In this document: positions 8,315-17,054 of the stretch, in pieces
Numbering within the stretch: the stretch's first letter is position 1
How the letters are laid out: every line of letters starts with the position of its first letter
From: Ruminococcus sp.
GTDB lineage: Bacteria; Bacillota; Clostridia; Oscillospirales; Ruminococcaceae
NCBI GenBank assembly: GCA_017470905.1
Contig: JAFUXL010000011.1
Coordinates: 62,001 to 126,000 of the forward strand
Length of the DNA: 64,000 bases
Direction: 5' to 3'
Notes under the pieces: generated by a model
The model's input: only the letters and a program-made list of their open reading frames with translations
What the model was told of the DNA's origin: nothing
The model's database searches: none
Position numbers and translations under genes: made by a program

Positions 8315-8616
8315 AATTATATTTAAATTTTATGTCCTGTCTCTGTTATCCCCGACCGCAGGCGAGGAACATTGCTTTTTTTATGATTATCTATAGATTA
8401 TATGAATAATCTGTATTTATTCATCACAGCACTTTCATATTATACCACAATCAAACCCCCTTTTGCAATATATTTCAGGTTTTTTTATTGATTTTTACAA
8501 AAAAATCTGTTATAATTAATTCGGGTTATCCGTCCGTAAGGCGGTAAATCCACACCGCCGGGCTTTATTCGCAGTTTTGCGGCGGAATATGATTATTGTA
8601 CAAACGGAGGTTAAAA
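8315..8616. other. Divergent intergenic region ruvC / pheA
   Basis: About 300 bp without a gene. It holds a GC-rich hairpin-like remnant near 8350 (CCCGACCGCAGGCGAGG), an AT-rich stretch, the pheA promoter, and a ~95-nt pheA leader with short stems (GGCGGT...ACCGCC at about 8540-8560 and CGCAGTTTTGCG at about 8570-8582). I see no T-box or terminator signature in the leader. Confidence 0.5.
8488..8516 (+). promoter_or_regulatory. Sigma-A promoter of pheA
   Basis: TTGATT (8488-8493), 17-bp spacer, TATAAT (8511-8516), about 100 bp upstream of the pheA start codon. Confidence 0.75.
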
Positions 8617-9732
8617 ATGGAACTGAAAGAACTTCGTGACAGAATAGATATTACGGACAGCGAGATATTGTCACTGTTCCTCAAAAGAATGGAGCTTTGC
8701 AGGGAAGTGGCGGATTATAAGAAAATGAACAATATGCCCGTATTTCAGGGCGGCAGGGAACAGGAGGTCATAGACAGAATTAAAAAGCTCACGGACAATG
8801 CCGAACTCGAAAACGGCACGGCGGCACTTTTCACCACCATAATGGACATAAGCAAGATATTGCAGAACAGAAAAATCCTTGAGAACAACGGCGAAACGGA
8901 ATATAAAATCCCCGATTTTGCAAATGCTGAAAAAATAGGCTGTCAGGGTACTTCGGGGGCTAATTCCGAAACGGCGGCAAGACTCATATTCGGCGATAAA
9001 AAGCCGATGTTCTATAAAACTTTCGAGGACGTTTTCAAAGCCGTGCAGTCGGGCGAAATAGAATACGGAATACTCCCCGTGCATAACACCACCGCAGGAA
9101 CGGTAACAGGTACTTATGACCTTATGGCGAAATACTGCGTATATATCGTAAAGGAAACGGACGTTGAAATAAATCACTGTCTTGCGGCAAGGAAAAATAT
9201 AAGCCTTGACGAAATTAAAAAGGTATATTCCCATCCGCAGGCACTCGCACAGTGCTATGATTTTCTTACGGGCAATCATCTGAAAACAGCGGAATATCTC
9301 AATACAGCCCTTGCCGCCGAGAAGGTATCGCAGAGCGATGAGAATATCGCCGCAATATGCTCCGTTGAGTGTGCCGAAAAAATGGGACTGCATATACTGG
9401 CTGACAACATAGCCGACTGCTCCGTGAACCGCACTAAATTCGTCTGCATATCAAAGGATATACAGGCGGAGAATGATGCCGATGTTGTCTCCGTAATGCT
9501 TAAAATTCCGCACACGGAGGGAAGTCTCTACAGACTGCTTACAAAATTCTATGTAAACGGAATGAACCTTATCAGGCTTGAAAACCGCCCCATAAAGGAC
9601 GGAAGCTTTGACGTATGGTTTTATCTTGATTTCAGCGGCAGCCTGAAAGACCCGTCAGTAAAGGCTCTCATACGTGACCTTGAGGAAAATCTTGAATATT
9701 TCCGCATTCTCGGAACATTCAAGGGTAACTGA
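8617..9732 (+). CDS. pheA: Bifunctional chorismate mutase / prephenate dehydratase (P-protein)
   Basis: 371 residues from the ATG at 8617, which has GGAGG at 8606-8610; an upstream in-frame TTG is less likely. Domain order: AroQ chorismate mutase (about 1-85, LRDRIDITDSEILSLFLKRM), prephenate dehydratase (about 105-280), ACT regulatory domain (about 285-365). It converts chorismate to prephenate and on to phenylpyruvate for phenylalanine synthesis. The catalytic Thr is in SVNRTKF (usually TRF), and the usual PIENS motif reads PVHNTTAG, both departures from the common pattern. The ACT motifs EGSLYRLL and ENRP support feedback control by phenylalanine. Confidence 0.93.
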   Translation: MELKELRDRIDITDSEILSLFLKRMELCREVADYKKMNNMPVFQGGREQEVIDRIKKLTDNAELENGTAALFTTIMDISKILQNRKILENNGETEYKIPDFANAEKIGCQGTSGANSETAARLIFGDKKPMFYKTFEDVFKAVQSGEIEYGILPVHNTTAGTVTGTYDLMAKYCVYIVKETDVEINHCLAARKNISLDEIKKVYSHPQALAQCYDFLTGNHLKTAEYLNTALAAEKVSQSDENIAAICSVECAEKMGLHILADNIADCSVNRTKFVCISKDIQAENDADVVSVMLKIPHTEGSLYRLLTKFYVNGMNLIRLENRPIKDGSFDVWFYLDFSGSLKDPSVKALIRDLEENLEYFRILGTFKGN

Positions 9733-9840
9733 GTAAATTAAAAATAATGCTGTTTTCCCCCTTTAGCCTGCGGCGGAGGGAAACAAAGACAAAATATAAA
9801 AATTCTGTGCATTGCTCTAAAATGCTCATTTATATTAATT
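9731..9840 (+). repeat. GC-hairpin dispersed repeat (family i), copy A
   Basis: Left arm GAGTAAATTAAAAATAATG, core TCCCCCTTTAGCCTGCGGCGG and right arm AAACAAAGACAAAATATAAA ending in ATGCTCATTTATA. The same arms recur at 32281, 34502, 39781 (inverted), 56084 (inverted) and 59679. Confidence 0.7.
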
Positions 9841-9867
9841 GATATTTTCGTAACAGAGGTGCATTAT

Positions 9868-12237
9868 ATGAACAATAAGCTTAAAAAACTGCTTGATACA
9901 AGGGAATTTGTCTTTCTTGACGGTGCAATGGGAACTATGCTCCAGTCAACTGCTCATTATGAGGGGCATATTCCCGAACTTATAAATATTGCAGACCCGC
10001 AGTCCGTGTCAGATATACACGCAGTGTATTCGCAGGCCGGGGCGGATATAGTGTACACAAATACTTTCGGCGCAAACAAGTTAAAGCTTGCGGACAGCGG
10101 CTATACCGTAGAAGAAGTCGTGAAAGCCGCCATTAAAAATGCAAGACAGGGCGTTTCGGAAAATGTCCTCGTCGCCCTCGATATAGGTCCGGCAGGACAG
10201 CTCCTCGAACCGTCAGGTACATTCAAATTCGAGGAAGCCTATGATTTATACAAAGAGGTCGTTCTCGCAGGAGAGGACGCAGATGTGATAGTCATAGAAA
10301 CCATGACGGATTTGTACGAGGTAAAGGCGGCAGTCCTTGCTGCAAAGGAAAATTCCGACAAGCCAGTGCTTGTCACCATGACATTTGAGGAAAATATGCG
10401 TACATTCACAGGTGTTTCGCCCGAATGCATGACAGCCGTGCTGGAGGGTCTTGGTGCAGATGCGATAGGCGTAAACTGTTCGCTCGGCCCTGAACAGCTT
10501 TATCCCGTATTTGAAAAGCTATGCTCTCTCACCTCACTCCCCGTAATAGCAAAGCCCAACGCAGGACTTCCCGACCCGGCAACGAACGAATACCACATGA
10601 CACCCGAAGAATTTGCGGACTATTCCAAAAAGCTCATAAAGCTTGGCGTAAAGATGTTCGGAGGCTGCTGCGGAACTACTCCTGCACATATAGCTGCACT
10701 TTGCAGTTCGTTCAGGGATTTGAAATACTGTCCGCAGACACCTGTGCGCAGGAGCGTTGCCTGTTCCGCCGTGAACTGCGTTGAGATAAATCAGCCAAGA
10801 GTTATCGGGGAAAGAATTAACCCCACGGGCAAAAAACGCTTCAAAGAGGCTCTTATAAATCACGATATAGATTATATACTCTCTCAGGCTGTAGAACAGA
10901 TACACGCAGGTGCGGAAATCCTCGATGTGAATGTCGGACTTCCCGATATAAACGAGAAAGAAATGATGATTACTGCCGTAAAAGCCATTCAGGGCATATG
11001 CGACACACCCCTCCAGCTTGACTCAACAATCCCCGAAGTACTCGATGCAGGACTGAGGGTATACAACGGAAAGCCGATAGTGAACTCCGTCAACGGCGAG
11101 GACGAGTCCCTCGAAAATATCCTGCCGCTTGTGAAAAAATACGGCGCATCGGTAGTCGGTCTTACCCTCGATAAAAACGGAATACCCAAAACTGCAGAGG
11201 GAAGATTTGAAATAGCACGCAAAATTTTAAATAAAGCCCTCGAATACGGCATACCGAAGGAAGATGTTTTCATAGACTGTCTTACTCTCACCGCATCGGC
11301 GGAGCAGGACGGAGTTATGGAAACCATAAATGCTCTCCACCGTGTAAAAACCGAACTTGGACTTAATACTGTTCTCGGTGTATCGAATATATCATTCGGA
11401 CTTCCCAACAGGGAGACAATTACACGTACATTCCTCACAATGGCACTCCACAGCGGACTTACACTGCCGATTATAAATCCGAATATCGACTCGATAATGG
11501 GCGCAGTAAGGGCTTACAGGCTTCTCACGGGAATTGACAGAAATTCTGCAGAATTTATAGCCGTATATGCAAATGCCGACACTGCTCCGAAGCCCGTGAC
11601 GGCTGACAAGGGTACGCCCGACCTTATGTATGCGGTTGAAAACGGTCTGAAAAGCGATGCCTCAAAAGCCGCCGAGGAACTCATGAAAACCACCGACCCG
11701 ATGAAGATAATAAATGATTATCTCATTCCTGCACTCGATGCGGCAGGCGATAAATTTGAAAAGGGAAAAATTTTCCTGCCGCAGCTTATACTTACGGCAG
11801 GAGCGGCGCAGGCTTGCTTTGAGATAATAAAGACAAGGCTTTCATTAAACAATTCTGAAAGCGTATCAAAGGGCAAGGTAGTTCTTGCAACCGTAAAGGG
11901 AGATATTCACGACATAGGAAAAAATATCGTGAAAGTCCTCCTCGACAGCTACGGCTTTACCGTCATAGACCTCGGAAAAGACGTAGACCCACAGCTCATA
12001 GTCGATACTGCAATAAAGGAGCAGGTAAGTCTTGTCGGACTTTCGGCACTCATGACAACTACCCTCGGAGCTATGGCTGAAACAATAGCCCTCCTGAACG
12101 AGCAGTACCCCGAATGTAAGACCGTTGTCGGCGGAGCTGTTCTCACGGCATCTTATGCGGAACAGATAAACGCAGATTTTTACGCAAAGGACGCTAAACA
12201 GACGGTTGACATAGCCGCCAAGATATACGGAAAATAA
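9868..12237 (+). CDS. metH: Cobalamin-dependent methionine synthase lacking the reactivation domain
   Basis: 789 residues from the ATG at 9868, with AGAGGT just upstream. Domain order: homocysteine S-methyltransferase barrel (about 1-290; zinc Cys in GVNCSLGPEQ and MFGGCCGTTPAHI), pterin-binding barrel (about 310-560; RVIGERINPTGKKRFKEAL), cobalamin cap and B12-binding domain (about 590-789) with the cobalt-ligand motif GDIHDIGKNIV near residue 680. It transfers methyl from 5-methyltetrahydrofolate to homocysteine. The AdoMet reactivation domain of E. coli MetH is absent, as is usual in clostridia, where a separate protein supplies reactivation. No SAM riboswitch is apparent upstream. Confidence 0.94.
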   Translation: MNNKLKKLLDTREFVFLDGAMGTMLQSTAHYEGHIPELINIADPQSVSDIHAVYSQAGADIVYTNTFGANKLKLADSGYTVEEVVKAAIKNARQGVSENVLVALDIGPAGQLLEPSGTFKFEEAYDLYKEVVLAGEDADVIVIETMTDLYEVKAAVLAAKENSDKPVLVTMTFEENMRTFTGVSPECMTAVLEGLGADAIGVNCSLGPEQLYPVFEKLCSLTSLPVIAKPNAGLPDPATNEYHMTPEEFADYSKKLIKLGVKMFGGCCGTTPAHIAALCSSFRDLKYCPQTPVRRSVACSAVNCVEINQPRVIGERINPTGKKRFKEALINHDIDYILSQAVEQIHAGAEILDVNVGLPDINEKEMMITAVKAIQGICDTPLQLDSTIPEVLDAGLRVYNGKPIVNSVNGEDESLENILPLVKKYGASVVGLTLDKNGIPKTAEGRFEIARKILNKALEYGIPKEDVFIDCLTLTASAEQDGVMETINALHRVKTELGLNTVLGVSNISFGLPNRETITRTFLTMALHSGLTLPIINPNIDSIMGAVRAYRLLTGIDRNSAEFIAVYANADTAPKPVTADKGTPDLMYAVENGLKSDASKAAEELMKTTDPMKIINDYLIPALDAAGDKFEKGKIFLPQLILTAGAAQACFEIIKTRLSLNNSESVSKGKVVLATVKGDIHDIGKNIVKVLLDSYGFTVIDLGKDVDPQLIVDTAIKEQVSLVGLSALMTTTLGAMAETIALLNEQYPECKTVVGGAVLTASYAEQINADFYAKDAKQTVDIAAKIYGK

Positions 12238-12263
12238 TATCCGGCGGACGGGAGGCGGAAAGT

Positions 12264-12638
12264 ATAAAAAATCAGGATACAATATTATTGATACTCGGCT
12301 TTATAGTGCTGTGGATAATTTATATATCATATCCACGCAAAAAGCCGCCTCCGCCGCCCGAACCGTCAAAAAATCAGAAAGATGCGCTTGTCATAGAAAT
12401 ATTAAAGGGTGCGGATACGGCGGAAATTGCAAAGCGTGAGGGCATTGACGAGGAAAAATTAAAGCAGTGGCATGAGGAATTTCTCAACGACCTCCTGCAC
12501 TATGCAAAGCACCGCAGTGATATTGAAAAGGAGCTTGCCGAAAAAACCACTGACATAAAATGGTTTGAAAACGTCTGCAAGGAATATATCGGCGAGGACT
12601 GGAAAGAAAAAACGGAATATGATATGCGCAACAGATAG
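12264..12638 (+). CDS. Small single-pass membrane protein, start codon uncertain (possible AUA)
   Basis: The frame encodes a membrane segment (ILGFIVLWIIYISYP), a basic Pro-rich stretch, then a soluble helical domain (EIAKREGIDEEKLKQWHEEF, which resembles a transposase-like or sigma-like helix-turn-helix). The conventional start is the TTG at 12288. However, GGAGG at 12251-12255 is placed correctly for codon ATA at 12264, which would give IKNQDTILLILGF, a natural short N-terminus before the helix. No ATG, GTG or TTG lies between. It follows metH by 26 bp and is probably co-transcribed with it. Function unknown. Confidence 0.6.
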   Translation: MKNQDTILLILGFIVLWIIYISYPRKKPPPPPEPSKNQKDALVIEILKGADTAEIAKREGIDEEKLKQWHEEFLNDLLHYAKHRSDIEKELAEKTTDIKWFENVCKEYIGEDWKEKTEYDMRNR

Positions 12639-12640
12639 AT

Positions 12641-12678
12641 TTATATATCTGCCCCGTCATCGGCGGAGCAGATATGCT
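12641..12678 (+). terminator. Hairpin between convergent genes
   Basis: ATATCTGC and GCAGATAT arms around a GC-rich loop, followed by a short T-rich run, between the convergent small membrane gene and dpaB. Confidence 0.5.
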
Positions 12679-12679
12679 T

Positions 12680-13261
12680 TTAATATATTATTGGTCTTAA
12701 CTGTATGCCTTTAACAGCCGCCTCGGCAGCCTGCGGAATCATCTGAAATTCTGCTACAAGCGAGGCAGGCTTTTTTATGCAGTCGTCCTGACGCATGGGT
12801 ACAAAATAATAATTCTTTCTGTTGAATAATTCGCCGATATTTTTAGCCGAACCCATAAGGGAATCATTCGAGGCTATTGCAAGAAGTACGGGCTTTCCGC
12901 TGCGAAGATGTGATTTTACAGCCATTGTAACTGAGGAATCCGTTATGCTGCCTGCAAGCTTTGCGGCGGTATTTGAAGTACAGGGGGCGACTATCATCAA
13001 ATCCGTCATATTTTTGGGACCTATCGGCTCTGCGTCCTTTATTGAGGATATGACTTTTTTATTGCAGATATTTTCGAGATATTCTATATTCTCCCGTGCC
13101 GTGCCGAAACGGGTATCGGTGGAATATGCATTTTCTGACATTATAGGTATAAGCTCCGCACCCATATCGGCTAATATTTTCGCCTGCGCAAAGCTTTTTT
13201 CAAAGGTGCAGAATGAACCTGTCAGGGCGTAGCCGATTTTAAGACCTTTTAAATCATTCAT
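12680..13261 (-). CDS. dpaB: Dipicolinate synthase subunit B (flavoprotein)
   Basis: 193 residues. Opening LKIGYALTGSFCTFEKSFAQ is the flavodoxin-like nucleotide-binding start of DpaB/SpoVFB, followed by MIVAPCTSNTAAKLAGSITD, the family's conserved APCTGNT-like motif. With DpaA it oxidises dihydrodipicolinate to dipicolinic acid in the mother cell during sporulation. The ATG at 13259-13261 has AAGGAG 8 bases upstream and overlaps the dpaA 3' end, so translation is coupled. A GTG three codons earlier would lie inside the ribosome binding site region and is less likely. Confidence 0.93.
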   Translation of the reverse strand: MNDLKGLKIGYALTGSFCTFEKSFAQAKILADMGAELIPIMSENAYSTDTRFGTARENIEYLENICNKKVISSIKDAEPIGPKNMTDLMIVAPCTSNTAAKLAGSITDSSVTMAVKSHLRSGKPVLLAIASNDSLMGSAKNIGELFNRKNYYFVPMRQDDCIKKPASLVAEFQMIPQAAEAAVKGIQLRPIIY

Positions 13262-14114
13262 ATGCCGCACTCCTTTCCGACAGGACAGATGTTACGGTTT
13301 CGGCGATTATTTCGCCTGCCGAAACAGGGGCATTTTTTCCCGGAATACCCAGAGCCCAGATAACTTTTTTGCCGAGTTCTGCGGCGCAGTCGAAATCTAT
13401 GCCGCCCGGTTTGGAGGCAAGGTCGATGAAAAGAGTATCTCCGCTGAATTTTTTCAGTAATTCCTCATCGAATATCATAGACGGAACGGTATTGAATACA
13501 AGTCCGTAATCGTTTGTAATATCCTTTGTGCATACGGACTTTATACCTGCGATACGGGCTTTTGCCGTACCCCTTGCATTTCTGACGGCGGCGGTAACAT
13601 CTGCGCCGAAGCCCTTTAAAACAGCCGCAAGAGCCGTACCTATCCTGCCCATGCCGACTATCAGGACTTTAAGACCGTTCAGGGTCACGGGGAGTTCTTC
13701 GAGGGCGATTTTAACAGCTCCCTCCGCCGTGGGAACGGCATTTTTCAGGCTTAATTCCTCACGCTCCATATAGTCATAAATTTCAAAGCCGCTGAAAAAA
13801 TCCTTTATTCTTCCGTCAATTTTTCCTGCAAAGATTATACCGTCTTTTTTGAGACTGTTTTTAATATCCTGCAATGATATATCGCCCGAAAAGCACGGCG
13901 AGGAAACGCAGTCCTTTCCGTTCAGTGCAGGGACGGGGAGGACTATACATTCATATTTTTTATCATTTGAAAAATCATATCTTTCAAGACCGTCGGGGAT
14001 GTATTCGCTGTCAAATCCCGTGACGGATATATCGTATTTTTCAGAAAGCGCAAGAGCGCAGTAAATCTGCCTCATATCGCCGCCTGCAATAAGTATTTCC
14101 GAAATACTGTTCAT
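13254..14114 (-). CDS. dpaA: Dipicolinate synthase subunit A
   Basis: 286 residues from the ATG at 14112-14114, which follows GGAGAG; the frame stays open further upstream without a better site. The N-terminal domain (ILIAGGDMRQIYCALALSE) is the DpaA-specific part, and the C-terminal Rossmann fold (LKVLIVGMGRIGTALAAVLK) binds the dinucleotide. It makes DPA with DpaB. In Bacillus the spoVF operon is transcribed by sigma-K in the mother cell; a CATATAATG sequence lies ~65 bp upstream of the start but is too weak to call. Presence of this pair is strong evidence for spore formation. Confidence 0.93.
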   Translation of the reverse strand: MNSISEILIAGGDMRQIYCALALSEKYDISVTGFDSEYIPDGLERYDFSNDKKYECIVLPVPALNGKDCVSSPCFSGDISLQDIKNSLKKDGIIFAGKIDGRIKDFFSGFEIYDYMEREELSLKNAVPTAEGAVKIALEELPVTLNGLKVLIVGMGRIGTALAAVLKGFGADVTAAVRNARGTAKARIAGIKSVCTKDITNDYGLVFNTVPSMIFDEELLKKFSGDTLFIDLASKPGGIDFDCAAELGKKVIWALGIPGKNAPVSAGEIIAETVTSVLSERSAAYE

Positions 14115-14197
14115 TAAAACTCTCCATTCTGCCATACGGCGTAATCTGAGAATAACTCTCGGTACATTATATGCAGAATGCCCGAAAAGAGACAATT

Positions 14198-14226
14198 CAC
14201 AATTTATAATTCATAATTCATAATTT
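14198..14226. repeat. AT-rich palindromic repeat (family ii)
   Basis: CACAATTTATAATTCATAAT and TCATAATTTT, upstream of dpaA. Related to the copy at 6227-6258. Confidence 0.5.
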
Positions 14227-14249
14227 TATCGCCTGCGGCGATAACTGTA

Positions 14250-14346
14250 ATAAAAAATATTGTTCCCTCCGCCGCAGGCGGAGGGATAATTTTTAATTTC
14301 TCAATCATAGTCTATAATTAAGCAAATTTAAAGAATACGGACAAAA
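14250..14346 (+). repeat. GC-hairpin repeat (family i), divergent copy H
   Basis: TAATAAAAAATATTGTTCCC leads into the perfect hairpin CCCTCCGCCGCAGGCGGAGGG (14275-14285 region). The left junction matches the family; the right arm is diverged. Confidence 0.5.
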
Positions 14347-14353
14347 TACAAGC

Positions 14354-14392
14354 AGTCCCGAAATAATTAATATTTCGGGACTGTTATTATTA
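14354..14392 (-). terminator. Terminator hairpin downstream of the GH5 gene
   Basis: AGTCCCGAAATAATTAATAT followed by TTCGGGACT forms a perfect long stem 20 bp beyond the GH5 stop codon. The T tract is clearer on the plus strand, so it may act in both directions. Confidence 0.6.
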
Positions 14393-14410
14393 TTATCACT
14401 TTATACTTAA

Positions 14411-16627
14411 TTACTGTGCTTTAAGGGGAAGCTCTTCAGCCTTGTAAACTCCTGAATCAACCATCTGGATAACAGCGGCATCCTTACCCGAAACACCTGC
14501 ATTGCCGTCAACGTCAGCCTGTGCCATAGCATGTTCGTTCAATGCATACTTTTCACCGTTTGCAAGATACTGGAGTATTCTTACAGCATCGGAGATAGTT
14601 ACCTTTCCGTCCTCGTTCGCATCGCCGAAAACAAGACCTGTAGGTGCTTCAGCCGTGGTAGTTGTGGTAGTTACTACAATATCAGGTGCGGCAGTTGTTG
14701 TTGTAACTACGCCATCGTTTGCAAAGTAATACTGGAAACCTGTTATTTCCTCATCGCTCCACCAAACCTGCGCCTGACCCGATGTAACGCTCTCGGGAAT
14801 TTCAGACACGGGAACAGTGATTTCGAGGAATCCTCTGCCGTCAATATTCTTGAACGTGCCTTCCCATTCGATTGCTTTCCAGTCTGCGCCGTCCATGAAA
14901 CCTACACAGCCGTTTGCATAAGTACCTGCCGTGCTGTAGAAGTCAAGAACAAGTGTATCTTTTCTTGTCTCTGCTTTTGTGAAGTCGAGGTCATATTTAA
15001 CAGTCTTATCCTCGGGCTGGGTGGGGATTTCAATTTCCGATGCACCGATTATTGCTATTTCAGAAATATTGGTAACTCCGTTGGTTCTTGCAAAGAGGTG
15101 CTGAATTTCGGACAAATCGGCACTCCATGCAGCCTTTATGCTGTCAGCGGCATAGTAAGCTATACCGTTGGTTTCGTCAACATCATAGGGGCTTATCTCA
15201 GTCCAGTTGCCCCATTCGCCGTCACAAACCGCAACAATTGGAGTATCGCCCGTATATTTTACTGCGACTTCGCCGCCCTCAAGGTCAGCCCATGTCGCAT
15301 TAAGACCAGGAGTGCAGTTGCCGTCTTTTACAGATGCATCAAGAGTTGTTGAAGTATCGAGAAGCTTCTTTCCTGTGGATATATCCTCGTGCTTGATAAC
15401 GGGAGCCTTGCCCTCGCTGCCCCATTTTATGGAGCTGTCATCGAGAACTTTCATCATTGTGTCGATAACCTGACCCGAATCATCATACCAGGCAGCTTCG
15501 CCTGTGCCGTTTACGACAGCCTTTCTGTTGAGGTAGTCGTGAGCCTCGGACTGGTCGGAATTTCCTCTTGCATCGTTATCCCAGAGAACGCAGGGGATAC
15601 CGTATTTTTTGGTTGTTGTGATGTAGTCCGTAGCCCATTCGCAGCGAGCCTCTGTGTTGTTATAGTTGGAGGCACTGAATTCGCCGATTACTACGGGAAT
15701 ATCCTTATCTATGAAAGTATTGCGGATATTGTCGAGAATATTGTGAAGCTCTGCGGAATACTTCTCCGTATATGTGCTGTGGTCTATGATATTGCCGTTG
15801 TTGTCCTGATACTGCATTGCGAAAGCATAGGGCGAATAAGCGTGGATAGAAACAGCAACATAGTCATCATCGGGAACGTCTATTTTTGAATACATGGTGA
15901 TGTCGCTTGATGCGCAGTAGCCGGGAATCATAAGCAGACGGTTCTGACTGTAGGGCGAGTCAATGCTTCTGATGAGGTTTACGAAATCGTTATTGAGCTT
16001 GTTGATGGTTTCAACTTCGCTGTCCGTAGGACCCCACCATTCGTGGTCAGTACCAACGGCACGGGGTTCGTTCATTGCCTCGAATATGAGGTGCTGGTCG
16101 TAGTCCTTAAATTCATTTGCAATCTGGGTCCAGATTTTTGTGAACCTGGGCTTCATCTCGTCATAGGCTGTGCCGAGGTCTGCACGGTTTACCCATTCTT
16201 CGTGGTGTATGTTGAGAATTACATACATATCGTTGTTAAAGCAGTAGTCAACGATTTCCTTTACACGAGCCAGCCATGCAGGGTCTATGTTATTGTCGGA
16301 ATCGAGGTGCTGGTACCATGTTGTGGGTATTCTCACGGTATTGAAGCCCTTGGCCTTTACTGCATCGATAAGAGCCTGATTGGTTTTGGGGTTGCCCCAT
16401 GCGGTTTCTGTTTCAAGACCTGCTGTAGCGGAAGCGGTTGTAGCGTCCATACTGTTGCCGAGATTCCAGCCTATCTTCATATCCTCCGTAATCTCGAAAG
16501 CAGTCATCGGGTCTGCGGCATCTGCTGTAAAAATGCTTGCGGGCGTGAAATTCATTGCTGAAATCATGCACGCAGCAGCAGCCGAAAGGCTGACAAAGTG
16601 TCTGATTTTTCCTGATTTTTTTGACAT
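14411..16627 (-). CDS. Dockerin-bearing GH5 endoglucanase
   Basis: 738 residues. Signal peptide (about 1-37, cleavage near ADAAD), GH5 barrel (about 40-400; acid/base Glu187 in FEAMNEPR, nucleophile Glu316 in VVIGEFSA, also NIHHEEW), two beta-rich modules likely to bind carbohydrate (about 413-520 and 525-640), a Thr-rich linker (TTTTAAP...), and a C-terminal dockerin (about 668-738) with calcium loops DANEDGKVTISDAVRILQYL and DVDGNAGVSGKDAAVI. It is secreted, hydrolyses beta-1,4-glucan, and would plug into a cohesin scaffold (none in this window). GGGAGG precedes the ATG. The GH94 phosphorylase at 53.4 kb could use its products. Confidence 0.95.
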   Translation of the reverse strand: MSKKSGKIRHFVSLSAAAACMISAMNFTPASIFTADAADPMTAFEITEDMKIGWNLGNSMDATTASATAGLETETAWGNPKTNQALIDAVKAKGFNTVRIPTTWYQHLDSDNNIDPAWLARVKEIVDYCFNNDMYVILNIHHEEWVNRADLGTAYDEMKPRFTKIWTQIANEFKDYDQHLIFEAMNEPRAVGTDHEWWGPTDSEVETINKLNNDFVNLIRSIDSPYSQNRLLMIPGYCASSDITMYSKIDVPDDDYVAVSIHAYSPYAFAMQYQDNNGNIIDHSTYTEKYSAELHNILDNIRNTFIDKDIPVVIGEFSASNYNNTEARCEWATDYITTTKKYGIPCVLWDNDARGNSDQSEAHDYLNRKAVVNGTGEAAWYDDSGQVIDTMMKVLDDSSIKWGSEGKAPVIKHEDISTGKKLLDTSTTLDASVKDGNCTPGLNATWADLEGGEVAVKYTGDTPIVAVCDGEWGNWTEISPYDVDETNGIAYYAADSIKAAWSADLSEIQHLFARTNGVTNISEIAIIGASEIEIPTQPEDKTVKYDLDFTKAETRKDTLVLDFYSTAGTYANGCVGFMDGADWKAIEWEGTFKNIDGRGFLEITVPVSEIPESVTSGQAQVWWSDEEITGFQYYFANDGVVTTTTAAPDIVVTTTTTTAEAPTGLVFGDANEDGKVTISDAVRILQYLANGEKYALNEHAMAQADVDGNAGVSGKDAAVIQMVDSGVYKAEELPLKAQ

Positions 16628-16724
16628 GATAATATCCTCCCAAATATTATATAATATATGCGGTTCAGTGCAGAAACCGCAGATAAAGCGTTGTTATTCA
16701 CGGATAAAAAATCCTTACAGAGTT

Positions 16725-16753
16725 ATTTTAACATGAATGTAAAAAAAAGTCAA
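16725..16753 (-). promoter_or_regulatory. Sigma-A promoter of the GH5 gene
   Basis: On the minus strand: TTGACT (16748-16753), 17-bp spacer, TAAAAT (16725-16730), about 95 bp upstream of the GH5 start codon. Confidence 0.75.
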
Positions 16754-16900
16754 GGTAATTTGTGCAGATTGTATATTTCTCAGATGTAGAATTATTTTAG
16801 CTGTGTTTGTGCATATTTAACATAAAAAGTATTGTCTGATTGTTTGTTTAATCTAAAATAATTGATATTTTTTGAATTGGCTAATATATTTTTTAATCTG

Positions 16901-17000
16901 CGATAATTTTCCTCCTCTGCCGCAGACGGGGGAACATGCTTTTTTATTACAATTTTTTGTATATTATCACAAAAAATTTCAGATTTGTTCAATCATAGAT
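16901..17000 (-). repeat. GC-hairpin repeat (family i), copy G
   Basis: Core CCTCTGCCGCAGACGGGGGAAC, then an arm (TTATTACAATTTTTTGTATA ... AAAAATTTCAGATTTGTTCAATCA) matching the 39850-39912 arm of copy E almost base for base. A 66-codon minus frame over this region is an artefact of the repeat. The remainder of 16754-16900 is AT-rich with no gene seen. Confidence 0.65.
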
Positions 17001-17004
17001 TTTG

Positions 17005-17033
17005 TTGACTGATATGCAGTTTTGTGATATAAT
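17005..17033 (+). promoter_or_regulatory. Sigma-A promoter of the 17055 operon
   Basis: TTGACT (17005-17010), 17-bp spacer, TATAAT (17028-17033), 22 bp before the start codon. Confidence 0.85.
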
Positions 17034-17054
17034 TGTGAAGAGGGGGTATGTCTT

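Noticed and set aside
8520-8616. T-box or attenuator in the pheA leader
   Set aside because: Short stems are present, but there is no T-box sequence, Phe-rich leader ORF or T-tract terminator.
9733-9867. SAM or cobalamin riboswitch before metH
   Set aside because: The gap is 135 bp and is filled by a family i repeat; no B12 box or SAM-I core is seen.
14115-14200. Sigma-K promoter for dpaA (CATATAATG near 14165)
   Set aside because: The -10 fits only partly and no -35 AC at the right distance could be placed with confidence.
14531-15352. 273-codon plus frame inside the GH5 gene
   Set aside because: Antisense shadow of a clear signal-peptide/GH5/dockerin gene; Cys-rich, no ribosome binding site.
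16792-16992. 66-codon minus frame between the GH5 gene and the 17055 gene
   Set aside because: Half of it lies in a family i repeat and there is no ribosome binding site; the family copies elsewhere do not preserve the frame.
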